From positions 5,933,001-5,997,000 of the forward strand of contig NZ_CP160398.1 of assembly GCF_040729435.1 (NCBI RefSeq): DNA of 64,000 bases, given 5' to 3'. Below are positions 1 through 10,400 of the stretch, in pieces (the stretch's first letter is position 1; each line of letters opens with the position of its first letter). The stretch comes from Pseudomonas sp. HOU2. Its GTDB lineage: Bacteria; Pseudomonadota; Gammaproteobacteria; Pseudomonadales; Pseudomonadaceae. The notes below the pieces were generated by a model that saw nothing but the letters and a program-made list of their open reading frames with translations, did no database searches and was not told the origin of the DNA. The position numbers and the translations under genes were made by a program.

Positions 1-669
1 TCACCGATGGCCTGCACCACAAAGTGCTTTTTGATGCCCAGACGCTGCTTGGTGTACTTGCTGATGGCGTAGATGTAATTGGTCGGGTTGATGAAGTGGG
101 TGAGCTTGTCTTCTTCACGGAAGATCGGCGCGTAGGTCGAATAGAACGCGCCCACCGAGGCAGCGATCACCAGCACGCAAGCGGCAATCACCAGCACCTT
201 GTTGAGCAGGCCGCGAAAAAACGGTCGATAACGCACCGGCCAGCGCCAGATCAACGCCGCCGGCAGCACGCCGAGCAGCAACACGTAGGCCAGCAGCTTG
301 CCGTTGAACAGCGCCGCAGCCTCGGCCGGGTTGGTTTCGAACACGTTCTGAATCATCACCGTATCGATGGTGATCCCGTATTCGTTCATGAAATACGCCG
401 CGCAGGCCGAGAGCAGGGCGACTACGCTCAGCGCCGGTTTCAGCGTCCAGCGAAACGAAACGAGGGTCAGCAACAGCGTGATCGCCGCCCACAGGAACAG
501 CCCGAACGAGGCGAAAAACGCCAGTTTGTGCGCGCCCTGCAGGGTGATCAGATTACCCAGCGCCTTCCAGGTCGCCAGGTTGTACAGCGCCACCAGTGCC
601 AGGGAAAACAGCAGCACCAGACGGGTTGAAGTGATGGACGGTAAACGCAGTCCTTTGCCCAAAGCCATT
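1..669 (-). CDS. Phosphoethanolamine transferase, N-terminal part (runs off the left edge)
   Basis: Only the first 223 codons are visible, starting at the ATG whose complement ends at 669. The translation begins MALGKGLRLPSITSTRL and holds about five hydrophobic helices, followed by the start of a soluble part. The stretch NEYGITIDTVMIQNVFETN is typical of the EptA/EptB N-terminal membrane domain. The family moves phosphoethanolamine from phosphatidylethanolamine onto lipid A or other cell-surface glycans in the inner membrane, periplasmic side. The catalytic sulfatase-fold domain, with its nucleophilic Thr and Zn ligands, lies outside the window. The exact paralogue (EptA, EptB or CptA) therefore cannot be fixed. 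Confidence 0.85.
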
Positions 670-775
670 ACCAACATTCCTCCAGCAGAATAGAAAACAC
701 ACGCGGTTACGCGCGTAACTGTAGAAGAACAATAGTAAAAATTCCGTAAACATCCTGTAACAAATACCCCATCCC

Positions 776-861
776 CTGTAGGAGCTGCCGCAGGCTGCGA
801 TCTTTTGATTTTGTTTTTTACGATCAAGATCAAAAGATCGCAGCCTGCGGCAGCTCCTACA
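776..861. repeat. REP-type inverted repeat pair (family 1, TAGGAGCTGCCG)
   Basis: Two near-identical arms, TAGGAGCTGCCGCAGGCTGC and its reverse complement, are separated by an A/T-rich centre containing GATCTTTTGAT-like sequence. It lies between two minus-strand genes. The same element recurs at about 1658, 4547, 10497, 48334 and 54183. Hairpins of this kind are known as REP/REPIN elements in fluorescent pseudomonads. Confidence 0.85.
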
Positions 862-872
862 CAAGGCGAATG

Positions 873-1610
873 TCAGAACGATTTACTGACGCTCGCGACC
901 ACCGTTGCGGTGCAAACATCCTTGAATCCCCAGTTGCTCAGGCATTGGCTCTGCGACAGATCGGTATCGATATAACTCAGGCCCAACAGCACCCCGGCCA
1001 CGTTGTGGGTCAGCTTGACCTCCCATTCACGGTAACTGTTCTCGCCATGCCCGGACGCCGAGTACAGGTTCGGATCCTTGAAGTCCATGTTGCCGTAACG
1101 CAGCTTCAGACCGGAATCGAACGGCAACTCGGTTTCATAACCGACATAGGTGTAGAGCGAACTCTGCTTGCTGTCGATCCCCGGCGCATCGCTGGAGTAA
1201 TACGCCGCCAGCTTCACCCCGTAGACACCGAGAATCCCGTAGACCTCGCTCTGGTTGAACTGGCTTTCCTTGGGGTAGGCGTACTTGATGTAGCCCAGAT
1301 CGAGGCTGACATCCTCGGTGGCTTGCCACAGCCAGCCGGCGTAGTAATCGACTTCCTGCCGGGTTTTCAGGCCATCGCCGAAATCGACGTTGGAACTCCA
1401 GGCACCCACGTACAGGCCGCTGCTATGGGCCAGGGTCAGACCGGCCTGCACGGCCGGGTCATTTTGGGTTTGCGAGATGCCGCGGGTGCGGTAGTCGCTG
1501 GCCAGGGTCAGGTCCACCAGCACGGCGAAATCGTCGTTCAAGGGAATTGCGTCGCTGCTCAGGGGCAGCAGGCTCAAGGAACTCAGGGCGAGCAAGGGCA
1601 AGGCTTTCAT
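873..1610 (-). CDS. TorF-family putative outer-membrane porin
   Basis: A 245-aa protein starting MKALPLLALSSLSLLPLSSD, a signal peptide. Next comes the typical family opening, in which a short beta strand leads to TLASDYRTRGISQTQNDPAVQAG. The remainder alternates short amphipathic strands rich in Tyr, Trp and Gly and ends in VASVSKSF with a terminal Phe, as expected for an outer-membrane beta barrel. A longer in-frame start exists upstream, but it would run through the neighbouring REP element and place the signal peptide internally, so the start at 1610 is preferred. The family name is known (TorF, TIGR02001-type), but its substrate is not. The gene stands alone between two REP elements. Confidence 0.8.
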   Translation of the reverse strand: MKALPLLALSSLSLLPLSSDAIPLNDDFAVLVDLTLASDYRTRGISQTQNDPAVQAGLTLAHSSGLYVGAWSSNVDFGDGLKTRQEVDYYAGWLWQATEDVSLDLGYIKYAYPKESQFNQSEVYGILGVYGVKLAAYYSSDAPGIDSKQSSLYTYVGYETELPFDSGLKLRYGNMDFKDPNLYSASGHGENSYREWEVKLTHNVAGVLLGLSYIDTDLSQSQCLSNWGFKDVCTATVVASVSKSF

Positions 1611-1657
1611 GGAGAAGTCCCGATGTTGTGATTGTTTTAGGGGCTGGACGCAAAACC

Positions 1658-1757
1658 TGTAGGAGCTGCCGAAGGCTGCGATCTTTTGATCTTGGTTTTT
1701 TAAAATCAAAGTCAAAAGATCGTCCGAACGCGGCCCGAGCCTTCGGCAGCTCCTACA
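1658..1757. repeat. REP-type inverted repeat pair (family 1)
   Basis: The outer arms CTGTAGGAGCTGCCGAAGGC and the complementary GCCTTCGGCAGCTCCTACAG form a long stem. The centre carries GATCTTTTGA and its complement plus GTCCGAACGCGGCCC. It separates the TorF-type porin gene from the amidohydrolase gene. Confidence 0.85.
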
Positions 1758-1771
1758 GGGGGAACGAGTTG

Positions 1772-3514
1772 TTATTGGGTGGCGGTGTAGACCTGTCGTC
1801 CGCCAAACCAGGTTTGCAGAACCTGGGTGTCATGCAGGGCTTTTTCGTCGACGCTGAACACGTCGCGGTCGACCACGATGAAATCGGCCTGTTTGCCCGG
1901 CGTCAGCGAACCGATCTGCTGATCCAGGCCGATTGTCCGCGCCGCGTTGGCGGTATAGGCGTAAAACATGGTTTCGCGATCCAGACGCTCGTCGGCATTC
2001 AGCACCCCCAGAGGCCCGACGCGGGTGATAGCCTGGGCCATGGCGTTGAACGGGTTGGGTGACGACACCGGCCAGTCGCTGGCACCGGCAATCGTCGCGC
2101 CCTGTTTCAGCAGCGAGTGCGCCGGGTATTGATAACGGAAGGCGAGGGCGCTGACGTAGGGCTTGATCATGTCGGTGGTGTAGTCATCGGCACTGGCCCA
2201 CAACAGTTGCATCGAGGCGATCACGTTCAGCGGCTTGAAGCGGGCGAACTCTTTCGGGTTGACCATCTGCAGGTGGGTGATCGAGTGTGTGATGCCGCTC
2301 TGCCGATCCTTGCGCGCGCGCTCGATACCATTCAGCGATTCACGCACCGCACGGTCGCCGATGGCGTGGATGTGTACCAACCAGCCGCGCTGGTCGATGG
2401 CGCTCACCAGTTCGCCGAAATGCTGCGGGTCGATCAGCAGCTCGCCCTGTTTGTGCGAGTTGCGGTACGGATCGATCATCGCCGCGCTCTGCGCCGGGTA
2501 CTCGATCACGCCGTCGGCGAAGATCTTAATTCCGGGCAGGCTCAGGTTGGGGATGCCCTGAAACTGCTGGCGCACTTTATCCAGCGTTTCGAGGTCGGCG
2601 GGCAGGCTTTTCGGGTTGGCCACCAGCAGCGCCGCGACGTGCACGCTCATGTCGCCACTGGCCGACAGCGCTTTGTAGGCCGGCAGCACGCCGACGGTTT
2701 TCTCGGTGGGTTTGAGCGCGAACACGGCCTCGCCCGGCGCGGCGTTGGCGGCCGGATCCATCCACGCGGTGATGCCGAGGCTGTTGTTGAAACGCACGGC
2801 GGATTTGGCGGCGTTGAGCATATCGGCTGGGCTCGGCACCGGCATTTTCGCGGCGACCCGATCCCAACCGGCGTCGACCACAAAGCCATTGGGCTCGCCG
2901 CTTGGCAGTTTGCCGATGGTGTCTTTTTCCGCGTTGGGCAGGTTCTTGAGCAACGCCGCGTCGATACCGGCGCGCTTGAGCATCACGTTGTTGGCCCACG
3001 CGGTGTGGTGATCGCTGCCGATGAACACCACCGGCACGTCGGCCCATTCGCCCTGATTGAAAGTCTTGCCCAGCGCCTCGGCCTGCGCCCAGTACGCCGA
3101 ACTCATGCCGGCAATGCTCAGCACGTCGCCATGTCTGGCCTTGCCGTCATCACGCCAGGCGCGCAGACGCTTTTGCAATTCATCGAGGACGACGACTTCG
3201 TCTTCCATGTTGGCCGAGACCATTTCCAGGCCGCCGAAAATCGCGTGGGAATGGCTGTCGATCAAACCCGGCATCAGCGTCTTGCCGCCGAGGTCGATGA
3301 CCTGCGTACCGGGTTCGATCAGCGCCTTGATCTGCGCATCGGTGCCGACTTTCAGCACCTTGCCGTTTTCCACGGCCAGCGCCTGCACTTTGGGTTGCGA
3401 GCGATCGGCGGTAAAAATCTTGCCGTTGACCAGTACCAGATCGGTGACGGCCATGGCTTCCATCGAGGCAAAACTTATAGCGCTCACCAGCAGGATCGGG
3501 ATGAATCTTTTCAT
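1772..3514 (-). CDS. Exported metal-dependent amidohydrolase (Amidohydrolase_3/YtcJ type)
   Basis: A 580-aa protein with an N-terminal signal peptide (MKRFIPILLVSAISFASMEAMA), so probably periplasmic. The amidohydrolase fold is marked by PGLIDSHSH, with the metal-binding H88 and H90, and by HIHAIGDRA at about residue 380. The conserved Asp motif GASDWPV lies near residue 477, and the C-terminal TPGKQADFIVVDRDVF closes the composite beta-sandwich. All expected ligands are visible, so it looks active. The family hydrolyses amide or related bonds in varied small molecules, and the substrate cannot be told from sequence. It is divergent from the LysR gene at 3618 across about 100 bp, which makes that regulator its likely controller. 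Confidence 0.82.
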   Translation of the reverse strand: MKRFIPILLVSAISFASMEAMAVTDLVLVNGKIFTADRSQPKVQALAVENGKVLKVGTDAQIKALIEPGTQVIDLGGKTLMPGLIDSHSHAIFGGLEMVSANMEDEVVVLDELQKRLRAWRDDGKARHGDVLSIAGMSSAYWAQAEALGKTFNQGEWADVPVVFIGSDHHTAWANNVMLKRAGIDAALLKNLPNAEKDTIGKLPSGEPNGFVVDAGWDRVAAKMPVPSPADMLNAAKSAVRFNNSLGITAWMDPAANAAPGEAVFALKPTEKTVGVLPAYKALSASGDMSVHVAALLVANPKSLPADLETLDKVRQQFQGIPNLSLPGIKIFADGVIEYPAQSAAMIDPYRNSHKQGELLIDPQHFGELVSAIDQRGWLVHIHAIGDRAVRESLNGIERARKDRQSGITHSITHLQMVNPKEFARFKPLNVIASMQLLWASADDYTTDMIKPYVSALAFRYQYPAHSLLKQGATIAGASDWPVSSPNPFNAMAQAITRVGPLGVLNADERLDRETMFYAYTANAARTIGLDQQIGSLTPGKQADFIVVDRDVFSVDEKALHDTQVLQTWFGGRQVYTATQ

Positions 3515-3617
3515 TGAAGATTTCCTTGTTATTGCGTCTGATGGCCAGATTAGTGGCTGACACTGGCCGACAGAACGCCTTCCTCACGAAAAACGTTTTT
3601 GCCTGAATGGAAAAAGC

Positions 3618-4535
3618 ATGGACAAGCTGGGTGCACTGAAAATGTTCGTGGTCACCGCGCAACTCGGCAGTTTCAGCCGCGCGGCGGAGCAACTGGGCAA
3701 GACCCCGTCGGCCCTGACCAAAGCGGTCAATCATCTGGAATCGGAACTTGGCGCACGGTTGTTCGAGCGCAGTACACGGCGGATCCTGTTGACCGAAATC
3801 GGCCGGGTCTATCTGGAAACCGCACGGCTGGTGTTGCAGCGGCTGGAGGAGGCCGGCGAAGAGATCGAGCAGTTGCAGCACGGTCTGCGCGGCAGCCTGA
3901 AAATCACCGCACCGCTGGCGTACGGGCGGGCGTTTCTCGATCAGGTGTGTGACGGCTTCTTGCAGCAATACCCGCAGATCAGCCTGCAAGTGGACCTGTG
4001 CGATGCGTTCGTCAATCTGCTGGAAAGCGGCTACGACCTGGCCTTGCGCGAGGGCCATGACGACTTGCCGGGGCTGATTGCGCGGGTGGTCGGCAGCAAT
4101 CGCCTGGCCTTGTGCGGCAGCCCGGAGTATCTGGCGCGCAAGGGTTTTCCGGTCACCCCGCAAACCCTCGAACAGCATGAATGGCTGCTGTATCAGCACC
4201 CGTTGCTCAGCCGCGAGTTCTGGTGGGCCGAGCGCGACGGCCAGCGCCTGAGCCTGGCGCAACCGACGGCGCCGCGTTTGCGCAGCGACAATTACGACCT
4301 GCTGCTGGCCAGCGCATTGGCCGGACGCGGCTTGCTGCACACACCGCTGTGGAGCGCTGCGCCGTACATTGCCGACGGGCGTCTGGTGCGGGTCATGGCT
4401 GACTACGAAATCGACCCCGACACCTTCGGCCCGCACATCCTCGCGGTGTACCCGAGCCATCGGCGGGCCACGGCCAAGGTCGTCGCATTCATCGATTACA
4501 TCGCCGCCTTCCTCGCCGAACGCGGCCTCAACTGA
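3618..4535 (+). CDS. LysR-family transcriptional regulator
   Basis: A 305-aa protein. The N-terminal winged helix-turn-helix is clear: MDKLGALKMFVVTAQLGSFS, then AAEQLGKTPSALTKAVNHLE, then LFERSTRR. The C-terminal part is the periplasmic-binding-like effector domain, with LKITAPLAYGRAFL near residue 94 and GYDLALREG near residue 136. It is close to the branch whose members usually act on nearby oxidoreductase or hydrolase genes. Divergent orientation with the exported amidohydrolase gene suggests local control, but the co-inducer is unknown. Confidence 0.9.
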   Translation: MDKLGALKMFVVTAQLGSFSRAAEQLGKTPSALTKAVNHLESELGARLFERSTRRILLTEIGRVYLETARLVLQRLEEAGEEIEQLQHGLRGSLKITAPLAYGRAFLDQVCDGFLQQYPQISLQVDLCDAFVNLLESGYDLALREGHDDLPGLIARVVGSNRLALCGSPEYLARKGFPVTPQTLEQHEWLLYQHPLLSREFWWAERDGQRLSLAQPTAPRLRSDNYDLLLASALAGRGLLHTPLWSAAPYIADGRLVRVMADYEIDPDTFGPHILAVYPSHRRATAKVVAFIDYIAAFLAERGLN

Positions 4536-4546
4536 CACCCGTTCCC

Positions 4547-4690
4547 CTGTAGGAGCTGCCGCAGGCTGCGATCTTTTGATCTTGCTTTTTAAAATCAAAA
4601 GATCGCAGCCTGCGGCAGCTCCTACACGGATCCCGGTGCGTCTCTTTTGTAGGAGCTGACGAGTGAAACGAGGCTGCGATCTTTTGATTT
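4547..4690. repeat. REP pair plus an extra single REP arm (family 1)
   Basis: A full inverted pair occupies about 4547-4626, with arms CTGTAGGAGCTGCCGCAGGC and complement around GATCTTTTGAT. A lone half-element with a slightly different core (GTAGGAGCTGACGAGTGAAA) follows at about 4649-4690. The variant core GAGTGAAACGAGGC is found again in the element at 54183. Confidence 0.8.
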
Positions 4691-4743
4691 TTGTGGAAGG
4701 TCGGCTTGGGCCGACTGGCGGTGCTTGTCAGTAAAATCCCACA

Positions 4744-4761
4744 GGAGTACAAATGTACTCC
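4744..4761. promoter_or_regulatory. Perfect palindromic LexA2-type operator over the lexA2 start
   Basis: GGAGTAC-AAAT-GTACTCC is a perfect 7+4+7 palindrome. Its GTAC-N4-GTAC core resembles the GTACN4GTGC motif described for Pseudomonas putida LexA2. It contains the Shine-Dalgarno GGAG and the first ATG (4753) of lexA2, so bound repressor would cover the translation start. Autoregulation is inferred. Confidence 0.7.
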
Positions 4762-5370
4762 ATGACGAACCTGACTCCCCGCCGTACCGCCATCCTGACC
4801 TTTATCCGCGAACGCATCGCCGAACACGGTCAGCCCCCAAGCCTCGCTGAAATCAGCGAGGCTTTTGGTTTTGCCTCGCGCAGCGTGGCGCGCAAGCATG
4901 TGCTGGCGCTCACCGAAGCCGGGTTTATCGAGGTCAACCCGCATCAGGCCCGGGGCATTCGCCTGCTCGGGCAAGCGCCGCGCCCCGAGCTGCTGGATAT
5001 TCCCGTGCTCGGCCGGGTCGCCGCCGGTGCGCCGATTGGCGCCGATGCCGACATCCATAACCGCCTGATGCTCGACCCGGCGCTGTTCTCCCGCACCCCC
5101 GATTACATGCTGCGGGTGCAGGGCGACTCGATGATCGAGGATGGCATTCTCGACGGCGATCTGGTCGGTGTGCGGCGCAATCCCGAAGCACTCAACGGCC
5201 AGATCGTGGTAGCGCGGCTCGACGGTGAAGTGACGATCAAACGCTTCGAACGTGTCGGCACTACAGTGCGCCTGCTGCCGCGCAACCCGGCGTACCAGCC
5301 GATTGTCGTGCGTGATGATCAGGATCTGGCCATCGAAGGGGTGTTCTGCGGTCTGGTGAGGCAAGGCTGA
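4753..5370 (+). CDS. lexA2: LexA2-type SOS repressor of the mutagenesis cassette
   Basis: A 205-aa LexA-family repressor-protease. The winged-helix DNA-binding domain fills residues 6-72 (LAEISEAFGFASRSVARKHV). The latent serine-protease domain follows, with the Ala91-Gly92 cleavage site in GRVAAGAPIG, the nucleophile Ser126 in QGDSMIEDG and the general base Lys163 in VTIKRF. RecA filaments would stimulate self-cleavage after DNA damage and free the downstream genes. The start at 4753 is chosen because GGAG sits 5 nt upstream; the internal ATG at 4762 would be too far from it. The gene overlaps imuA by one base. It is the cassette-specific LexA rather than the genome-wide LexA, inferred from its operator and its neighbours. 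Confidence 0.9.
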   Translation: MYSMTNLTPRRTAILTFIRERIAEHGQPPSLAEISEAFGFASRSVARKHVLALTEAGFIEVNPHQARGIRLLGQAPRPELLDIPVLGRVAAGAPIGADADIHNRLMLDPALFSRTPDYMLRVQGDSMIEDGILDGDLVGVRRNPEALNGQIVVARLDGEVTIKRFERVGTTVRLLPRNPAYQPIVVRDDQDLAIEGVFCGLVRQG

Positions 5371-5987
5371 TGGGCGCCGTCGTTGCACTCGATACGCTGT
5401 TCAATGGCGGCCAGGTCTGGAAGGGCCGGCCTGCGCCGGCGGCGGCCAGCCCGCAACCCACCGGGCATGCCGCGCTCGATGCGGCGTTGCCCAGCGGCGG
5501 CTGGCCGGAAGCGGCGCTGAGCGAAATCCTTCTGGCCGGCCCCGGGGTCGGCGAGCTGCAACTGGTGTGGCCGACTCTGGCGCGGCTGTCGGCGGCGGGC
5601 GAGCGCATCGTGCTGGTGGCGCCTCCGTTCGTGCCGTACCCACAGGCGTGGGCGAACGCCGGGGTCGATCTGCGGCAGTTGTCGGTGATCCAAGCCAGCG
5701 AACGCGATGCCTTGTGGGCGACGGAACAATGCCTGCGTTCCGGCAGTTGCGGCGCGGTGCTGTGCTGGCCGCACAAGGCCGATGACCGCGCGCTGCGACG
5801 TTTGCAGGTGGCAGCGGAAACCGGCCAGACCCTGGCGTTTGCCTGGCGCCCGCTGAGCGAGGCGATCAACCCCTCGCCGGCGGCGCTACGCATTGCCATC
5901 GATGCCAGACCGGCGCAGTTGCGCGTGCTCAAATGCCGTGGCGGACTGGCGCGCACGGCGCCGATTGCGTTTGCCGTGGGGCACTGA
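5370..5987 (+). CDS. imuA: ImuA, RecA/SulA-like mutagenesis accessory protein
   Basis: A 205-aa protein starting MGAVVALDTLFNGGQVWKG. It resembles a degenerate RecA/SulA fold: GHAALDAALPSGGWPEAALSEIL corresponds to the beginning of RecA, and LVAPPFVPYPQAW to a later strand. No intact Walker A (GxxxxGKT) is seen, which fits the family. In characterised bacteria ImuA links ImuB and DnaE2 to RecA-coated DNA during error-prone repair. Its ATG overlaps the lexA2 stop (TGATG) and imuB follows after 7 bp, so the cassette is translationally linked. Confidence 0.88.
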   Translation: MGAVVALDTLFNGGQVWKGRPAPAAASPQPTGHAALDAALPSGGWPEAALSEILLAGPGVGELQLVWPTLARLSAAGERIVLVAPPFVPYPQAWANAGVDLRQLSVIQASERDALWATEQCLRSGSCGAVLCWPHKADDRALRRLQVAAETGQTLAFAWRPLSEAINPSPAALRIAIDARPAQLRVLKCRGGLARTAPIAFAVGH

Positions 5988-5994
5988 GGTCGTC

Positions 5995-7410
5995 ATGCGC
6001 TGGGTGTGTATTCTGTTCCCGCAATTGGCCCTCGACGCGGTGCTGCGTCAGCGTGCCGATCCCGCTGAGCCGTTGGTGCTGCTCAGTGGCCCGGCCCAGC
6101 GCCGGGTGCTGCAAGCGGTGAATGCCGCGGCGCGTCAGCTCGGCCTGCGCGCCGGCCAGTCGATGACCGCCGCTCAAGCCCTGAGCAAAGGTTTCGCCAC
6201 CGCCGATTACGACCTGGCCGAGGTCGAACACTGGCAACAGTTTCTCGCCGCGTGGGCCTATCGCTTCAGCGCGCAGGTCAGCGTGCATTACCCGCGTACC
6301 GTGGTGTTCGAGATTGAATCGAGTCTGGGCCTGTTCGGCTCCTGGGCGCAGTTCGAAGCACGGTTACGCAAGGAACTGACCGAGCTGGGCTTCCGCCATC
6401 GCATCGTCGCCGCACCGAATCCGGTGGCGGCGCGGGTGCTGGCCAACGCCTACGACGGTCTCGTCGTACCGGACGGTGAAGCCCTGCAACATCACCTCGG
6501 GCAGTTGCCCGTCGACCGTGTCGGGCTGGAGCCGCAGGTCGCCACGGCACTGACGCGCATGGGCCTGCGCAACCTGAACCAACTGCAGAGCCTGCCGCGT
6601 CAGGCCCTGGCCCGGCGTTTCGAAGCCTCAATGCTCAAGCATCTCGACACCTTGTTCGGGGCACGGCCGCTGGCCTTGGCCTTCTATCTGCCGCCGGACC
6701 GCTTCGATGTGCGTATCGAACTGAATTTCGACGTGCAATCCCATCAGGCGCTGCTGTTCCCGTTACGCCGATTGACCGCTGACCTGTCGGCGTTCCTCTG
6801 CGGACGTGACAGCGGCGTGCAGCGTTTCGACCTGCATCTGGAACACGCCGGGTTGCCGGACACGGTGATCAAGGTCGGCCTGCTCAGCGCCGAGCGCGAC
6901 CCGGCGATGCTCTTCGAACTGGCCCGTGGGCGACTGGAACAAGTCCAGGTCGAGGCGCCGGTGCGTGGTTTTCGCCTGCGCGCCGAAGACCTGCCGAGTT
7001 TCGTGCCGCAGTTTCAGGAACTGTTCGATGACCGTCCGCAACAGACCTTGCCTTGGGAGCAATTGCGCGAACGCCTGCGCGCACGGCTCGGTGATGACGC
7101 GGTGCAGGGCCTGCGCTTTCAGGCCGACCATCGCCCCGAATGTGCCTGGCAGAACGGCGTCGACAAGCAGCGTTGCAGCGGATTGCCGAGCGTGCAGCGT
7201 CCGGGCTGGCTGCTCGGCGAACCGCAAAGTGTGCCGGAAGGTTCGGCGCGAATCCTCATGGGCCCGGAACGTATCGAGTCCGGCTGGTGGGACGGTGACG
7301 ATGTGCGCCGCGATTACTACCTGATCCAGAACCGCGCCGGTCAGCAGGGCTGGGCCTATCGGGCCGTGGGCGAGGGCGGTCCGTTGTGGCTGCAGGGCTG
7401 GTTTGCATGA
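5995..7410 (+). CDS. imuB: ImuB, catalytically inactive Y-family polymerase adaptor
   Basis: A 471-aa protein with Y-family (UmuC/DinB) polymerase architecture. The N-terminal catalytic motif, normally D-x-D-x-F-F, reads [17 protein letters not shown], so the metal-binding Asp is missing. This is the known feature that makes ImuB a scaffold. The helix-hairpin-helix-like stretch [14 protein letters not shown] lies near residue 185 and the little-finger region follows. ImuB joins the beta clamp, ImuA and DnaE2. The start at 5995 matches family length; an in-frame upstream ATG inside imuA would add 34 unrelated residues. Its stop overlaps the dnaE2 start (ATGA). Confidence 0.9.
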   Translation: MRWVCILFPQLALDAVLRQRADPAEPLVLLSGPAQRRVLQAVNAAARQLGLRAGQSMTAAQALSKGFATADYDLAEVEHWQQFLAAWAYRFSAQVSVHYPRTVVFEIESSLGLFGSWAQFEARLRKELTELGFRHRIVAAPNPVAARVLANAYDGLVVPDGEALQHHLGQLPVDRVGLEPQVATALTRMGLRNLNQLQSLPRQALARRFEASMLKHLDTLFGARPLALAFYLPPDRFDVRIELNFDVQSHQALLFPLRRLTADLSAFLCGRDSGVQRFDLHLEHAGLPDTVIKVGLLSAERDPAMLFELARGRLEQVQVEAPVRGFRLRAEDLPSFVPQFQELFDDRPQQTLPWEQLRERLRARLGDDAVQGLRFQADHRPECAWQNGVDKQRCSGLPSVQRPGWLLGEPQSVPEGSARILMGPERIESGWWDGDDVRRDYYLIQNRAGQQGWAYRAVGEGGPLWLQGWFA

Positions 7411-10400
7411 GCGAGGGTTATGCCGAGTTGCATTGCCTGTCGAACTTCAGTTTCCAGCGCGGTGCCTCCAGTGCCCTGGAGCTGTTCCAGCGGGCAAAAA
7501 AACACGGTTATCAGGCGCTGGCGATCACTGATGAATGCACCCTGGCCGGGATCGTCCGCGCCTGGCAAGCGGCGAAATCGGTTGAACTGCCGCTGATCAT
7601 CGGCAGCGAAGTCCGCATCGATAACGGCCCGAAACTGATACTGCTGGTGGAGAACCTGGCGGGGTATCAGGCCTTGTGCGGTTTGATCACTCAGGCCCGG
7701 CGGCGTACGCAGAAGGGCCAGTACCAGGTGCTGCGCGAGGACTTCAGCGAGCCGCTGCCGGGATTGTTCACCGTATGGGTGCCGGACAGCGTGGATGACG
7801 TGGAGGAGGGGCGCTGGCTGAAGCAGACCTTCGGCGAGCGCCTGTATCTGGCGGTGCAGCTGCATCGCGGGCAGGACGACCGGCGGCGGCTGACGGCCCT
7901 GTCGAGTCTGGCCGAGCAGTTGCAGATTGTCGCCGTGGCCAGCGGCGATGTGCACATGCACGCCCGTGGCCGGCGCGCCCTGCAGGACACCATGACCGCG
8001 ATCCGCCATCACGTCCCGGTGGCCGAGGCCGGGTTGCGTCTGCACCCCAACGGCGAGCGCCATCTGCGCAGCCTCGACGTGTTGCGCGAGTTGTATCCGC
8101 AAGCGTTGCTCGACGCCTCGGTGCAACTGGCCCGGCGCTGCACTTTCGAGCTGAGCGAGTTGCGCTATCAGTATCCGAAGGAGCTGGTGCCGGAGGGGCA
8201 CACCGGCAGCTCCTGGTTGCGCCAACTGACTGAAGAAGGCATTGCCTGGCGCTGGCCGAAAGGGCCACAGGCCAAAGTGCTCAAGCAAATCGACGACGAA
8301 CTGAAGCTGATCGCCGAACTCGGTTACGAAAGCTACTTCCTCACCGTGCACGACGTGGTGCGCTTCGCCCGCGAACAAAAAATCCTCTGTCAGGGCCGCG
8401 GTTCGGCGGCCAACTCGGCGGTGTGTTTTGCCCTGGGCATCACCGAGATCGACCCGGACCGCACCACGCTGCTGTTCGAGCGTTTCATGTCGAAGGAGCG
8501 CAACGAGCCGCCGGACATCGACGTCGACTTCGAGCACGAGCGCCGCGAAGAAGTCCTGCAATACGTGTTTCGCCGGTATGGCCGACACCGGGCGGCGCTG
8601 ACGGCGGTGGTCAGCACCTACCATGCCGCCGGTGCGGTGCGTGACGTGGCCAAGGCCCTTGGACTGCCGCCGGATCAGATCAATGCACTGGCCGAATGCT
8701 GCGGTCACTGGAGCGATGAAACGCCGCCGCTGGCGCGCTTGCTCGAAGGCGGCTTCGACCCCGACAGCCCGCTGCTGCGCCGGGTGCTGAGCCTGACCGG
8801 GCAACTGATCGGCTTCCCCCGGCATCTGTCGCAGCACCCCGGCGGTTTCGTGATTTCCGAGCAGCCGCTGGACACCCTGGTGCCAGTGGAAAACGCGGCC
8901 ATGGCCGAGCGCACGATCATTCAGTGGGACAAGGACGACCTCGATGCGGTCGGCCTGCTCAAGGTCGATATCCTCGCCCTCGGCATGCTCAGTGCGATCC
9001 GTCGCTGCTTCGACTTGCTGCGCCGTCATCGCCATCAGGATCTGAGCCTGGCGACGATTCCCGCCGAAGACAAACCGACCTACGAGATGATCAGCCGCGC
9101 CGACACCATCGGTGTGTTCCAGATCGAATCCCGGGCGCAGATGTCGATGCTGCCGCGGCTGAAACCGGCGAAGTTCTACGATCTGGTGATCGAGGTGGCG
9201 ATCGTCCGTCCGGGGCCGATTCAGGGCGGCATGGTTCATCCGTACCTGCGCCGCCGCAACAAGGAAGAGCCGGAAACCTATCCCTCGCCGGAGCTGGAAG
9301 TGGTGCTCAAACGCACCCTCGGCGTGCCGCTGTTTCAGGAGCAGGTGATGCAGATCGCCATTGTCGCCGCCGACTACAGCCCCGGCGAGGCCGATCAGTT
9401 GCGCCGCTCGATGGCCGCGTGGAAACGCCACGGCGGGCTGGAACCGCACAAGGCACGGCTGGCCGCCGGCATGAAGAAAAACGGCTACAGCGAAGAATTC
9501 GCCGCGCAGATCTTCGAGCAGATCAAGGGTTTCGGCAGCTATGGTTTTCCCGAATCCCACGCCGCCAGTTTCGCCTTGTTGACCTACGCCAGTTGCTGGC
9601 TCAAGTGCCACGAACCGGCGGCGTTCGCCTGTGCGCTGATCAACAGCTGGCCGATGGGTTTCTACAGCCCGGATCAGATTCTGCAGGACGCGCGCCGCCA
9701 TCAATTGCAGATCCGTCCGGTGGACGTGCGCGCCAGCGACTGGGATTGCAGCCTGGAACCGATCAGCGGCGCGCAACCGGCGATCCGCATGGGTTTGCGG
9801 ATGATCAAGGGGTTTCGCGAGGACGATGCCCGGCGCATCGAAGCGGCGCGGGCGCGCGGGGCCTTTGCCGATGTCGCCGACCTGGGTGAACGGGCTGCGC
9901 TCGACAGCCGCGCTCAGACGCTGCTGGCTGACTCCGGAGCGTTGCGCGGGATGGCCGGGCATCGGCATCGTGCGCGCTGGGAAGTGGCCGGGGTGCAGAA
10001 ACAGCTGGGCCTGTTTGCCGGGTTGCCAAGTCAGGAAGAAGCCGATGTGCTGCTGCCCAAACCGAGCGTCGGCGAGGACCTGCAGGCCGATTACGCGACC
10101 ATCGGCACCACGCTGGGGCCGCATCCGCTGGCGCTGCTACGCGGCGAACTCAAGGCACGGCGTTGCCGCAGCTCGCAGGAATTGCTGGACGTCGAACACG
10201 GTCGGCCAGTGAGCATCGCCGGGCTGGTCACCGGGCGGCAGCGACCGGGCACTGCCAGCGGCGTGACCTTTGTCACCCTCGAAGACGAGTTCGGCAACGT
10301 CAACGTGGTGGTCTGGCGCGATCTGGCCGAGCGTCAGCGCCAGGTGCTGGTCGGCTCGCAACTGCTCAAGGTCGATGGCCGCTGGGAGCGCGAAGGCGAA

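Noticed and set aside
7356..10124. 922-codon minus-strand open frame
   Set aside because: Antisense to dnaE2; long open antisense frames are common in GC-rich genes, and the translation has no domain.
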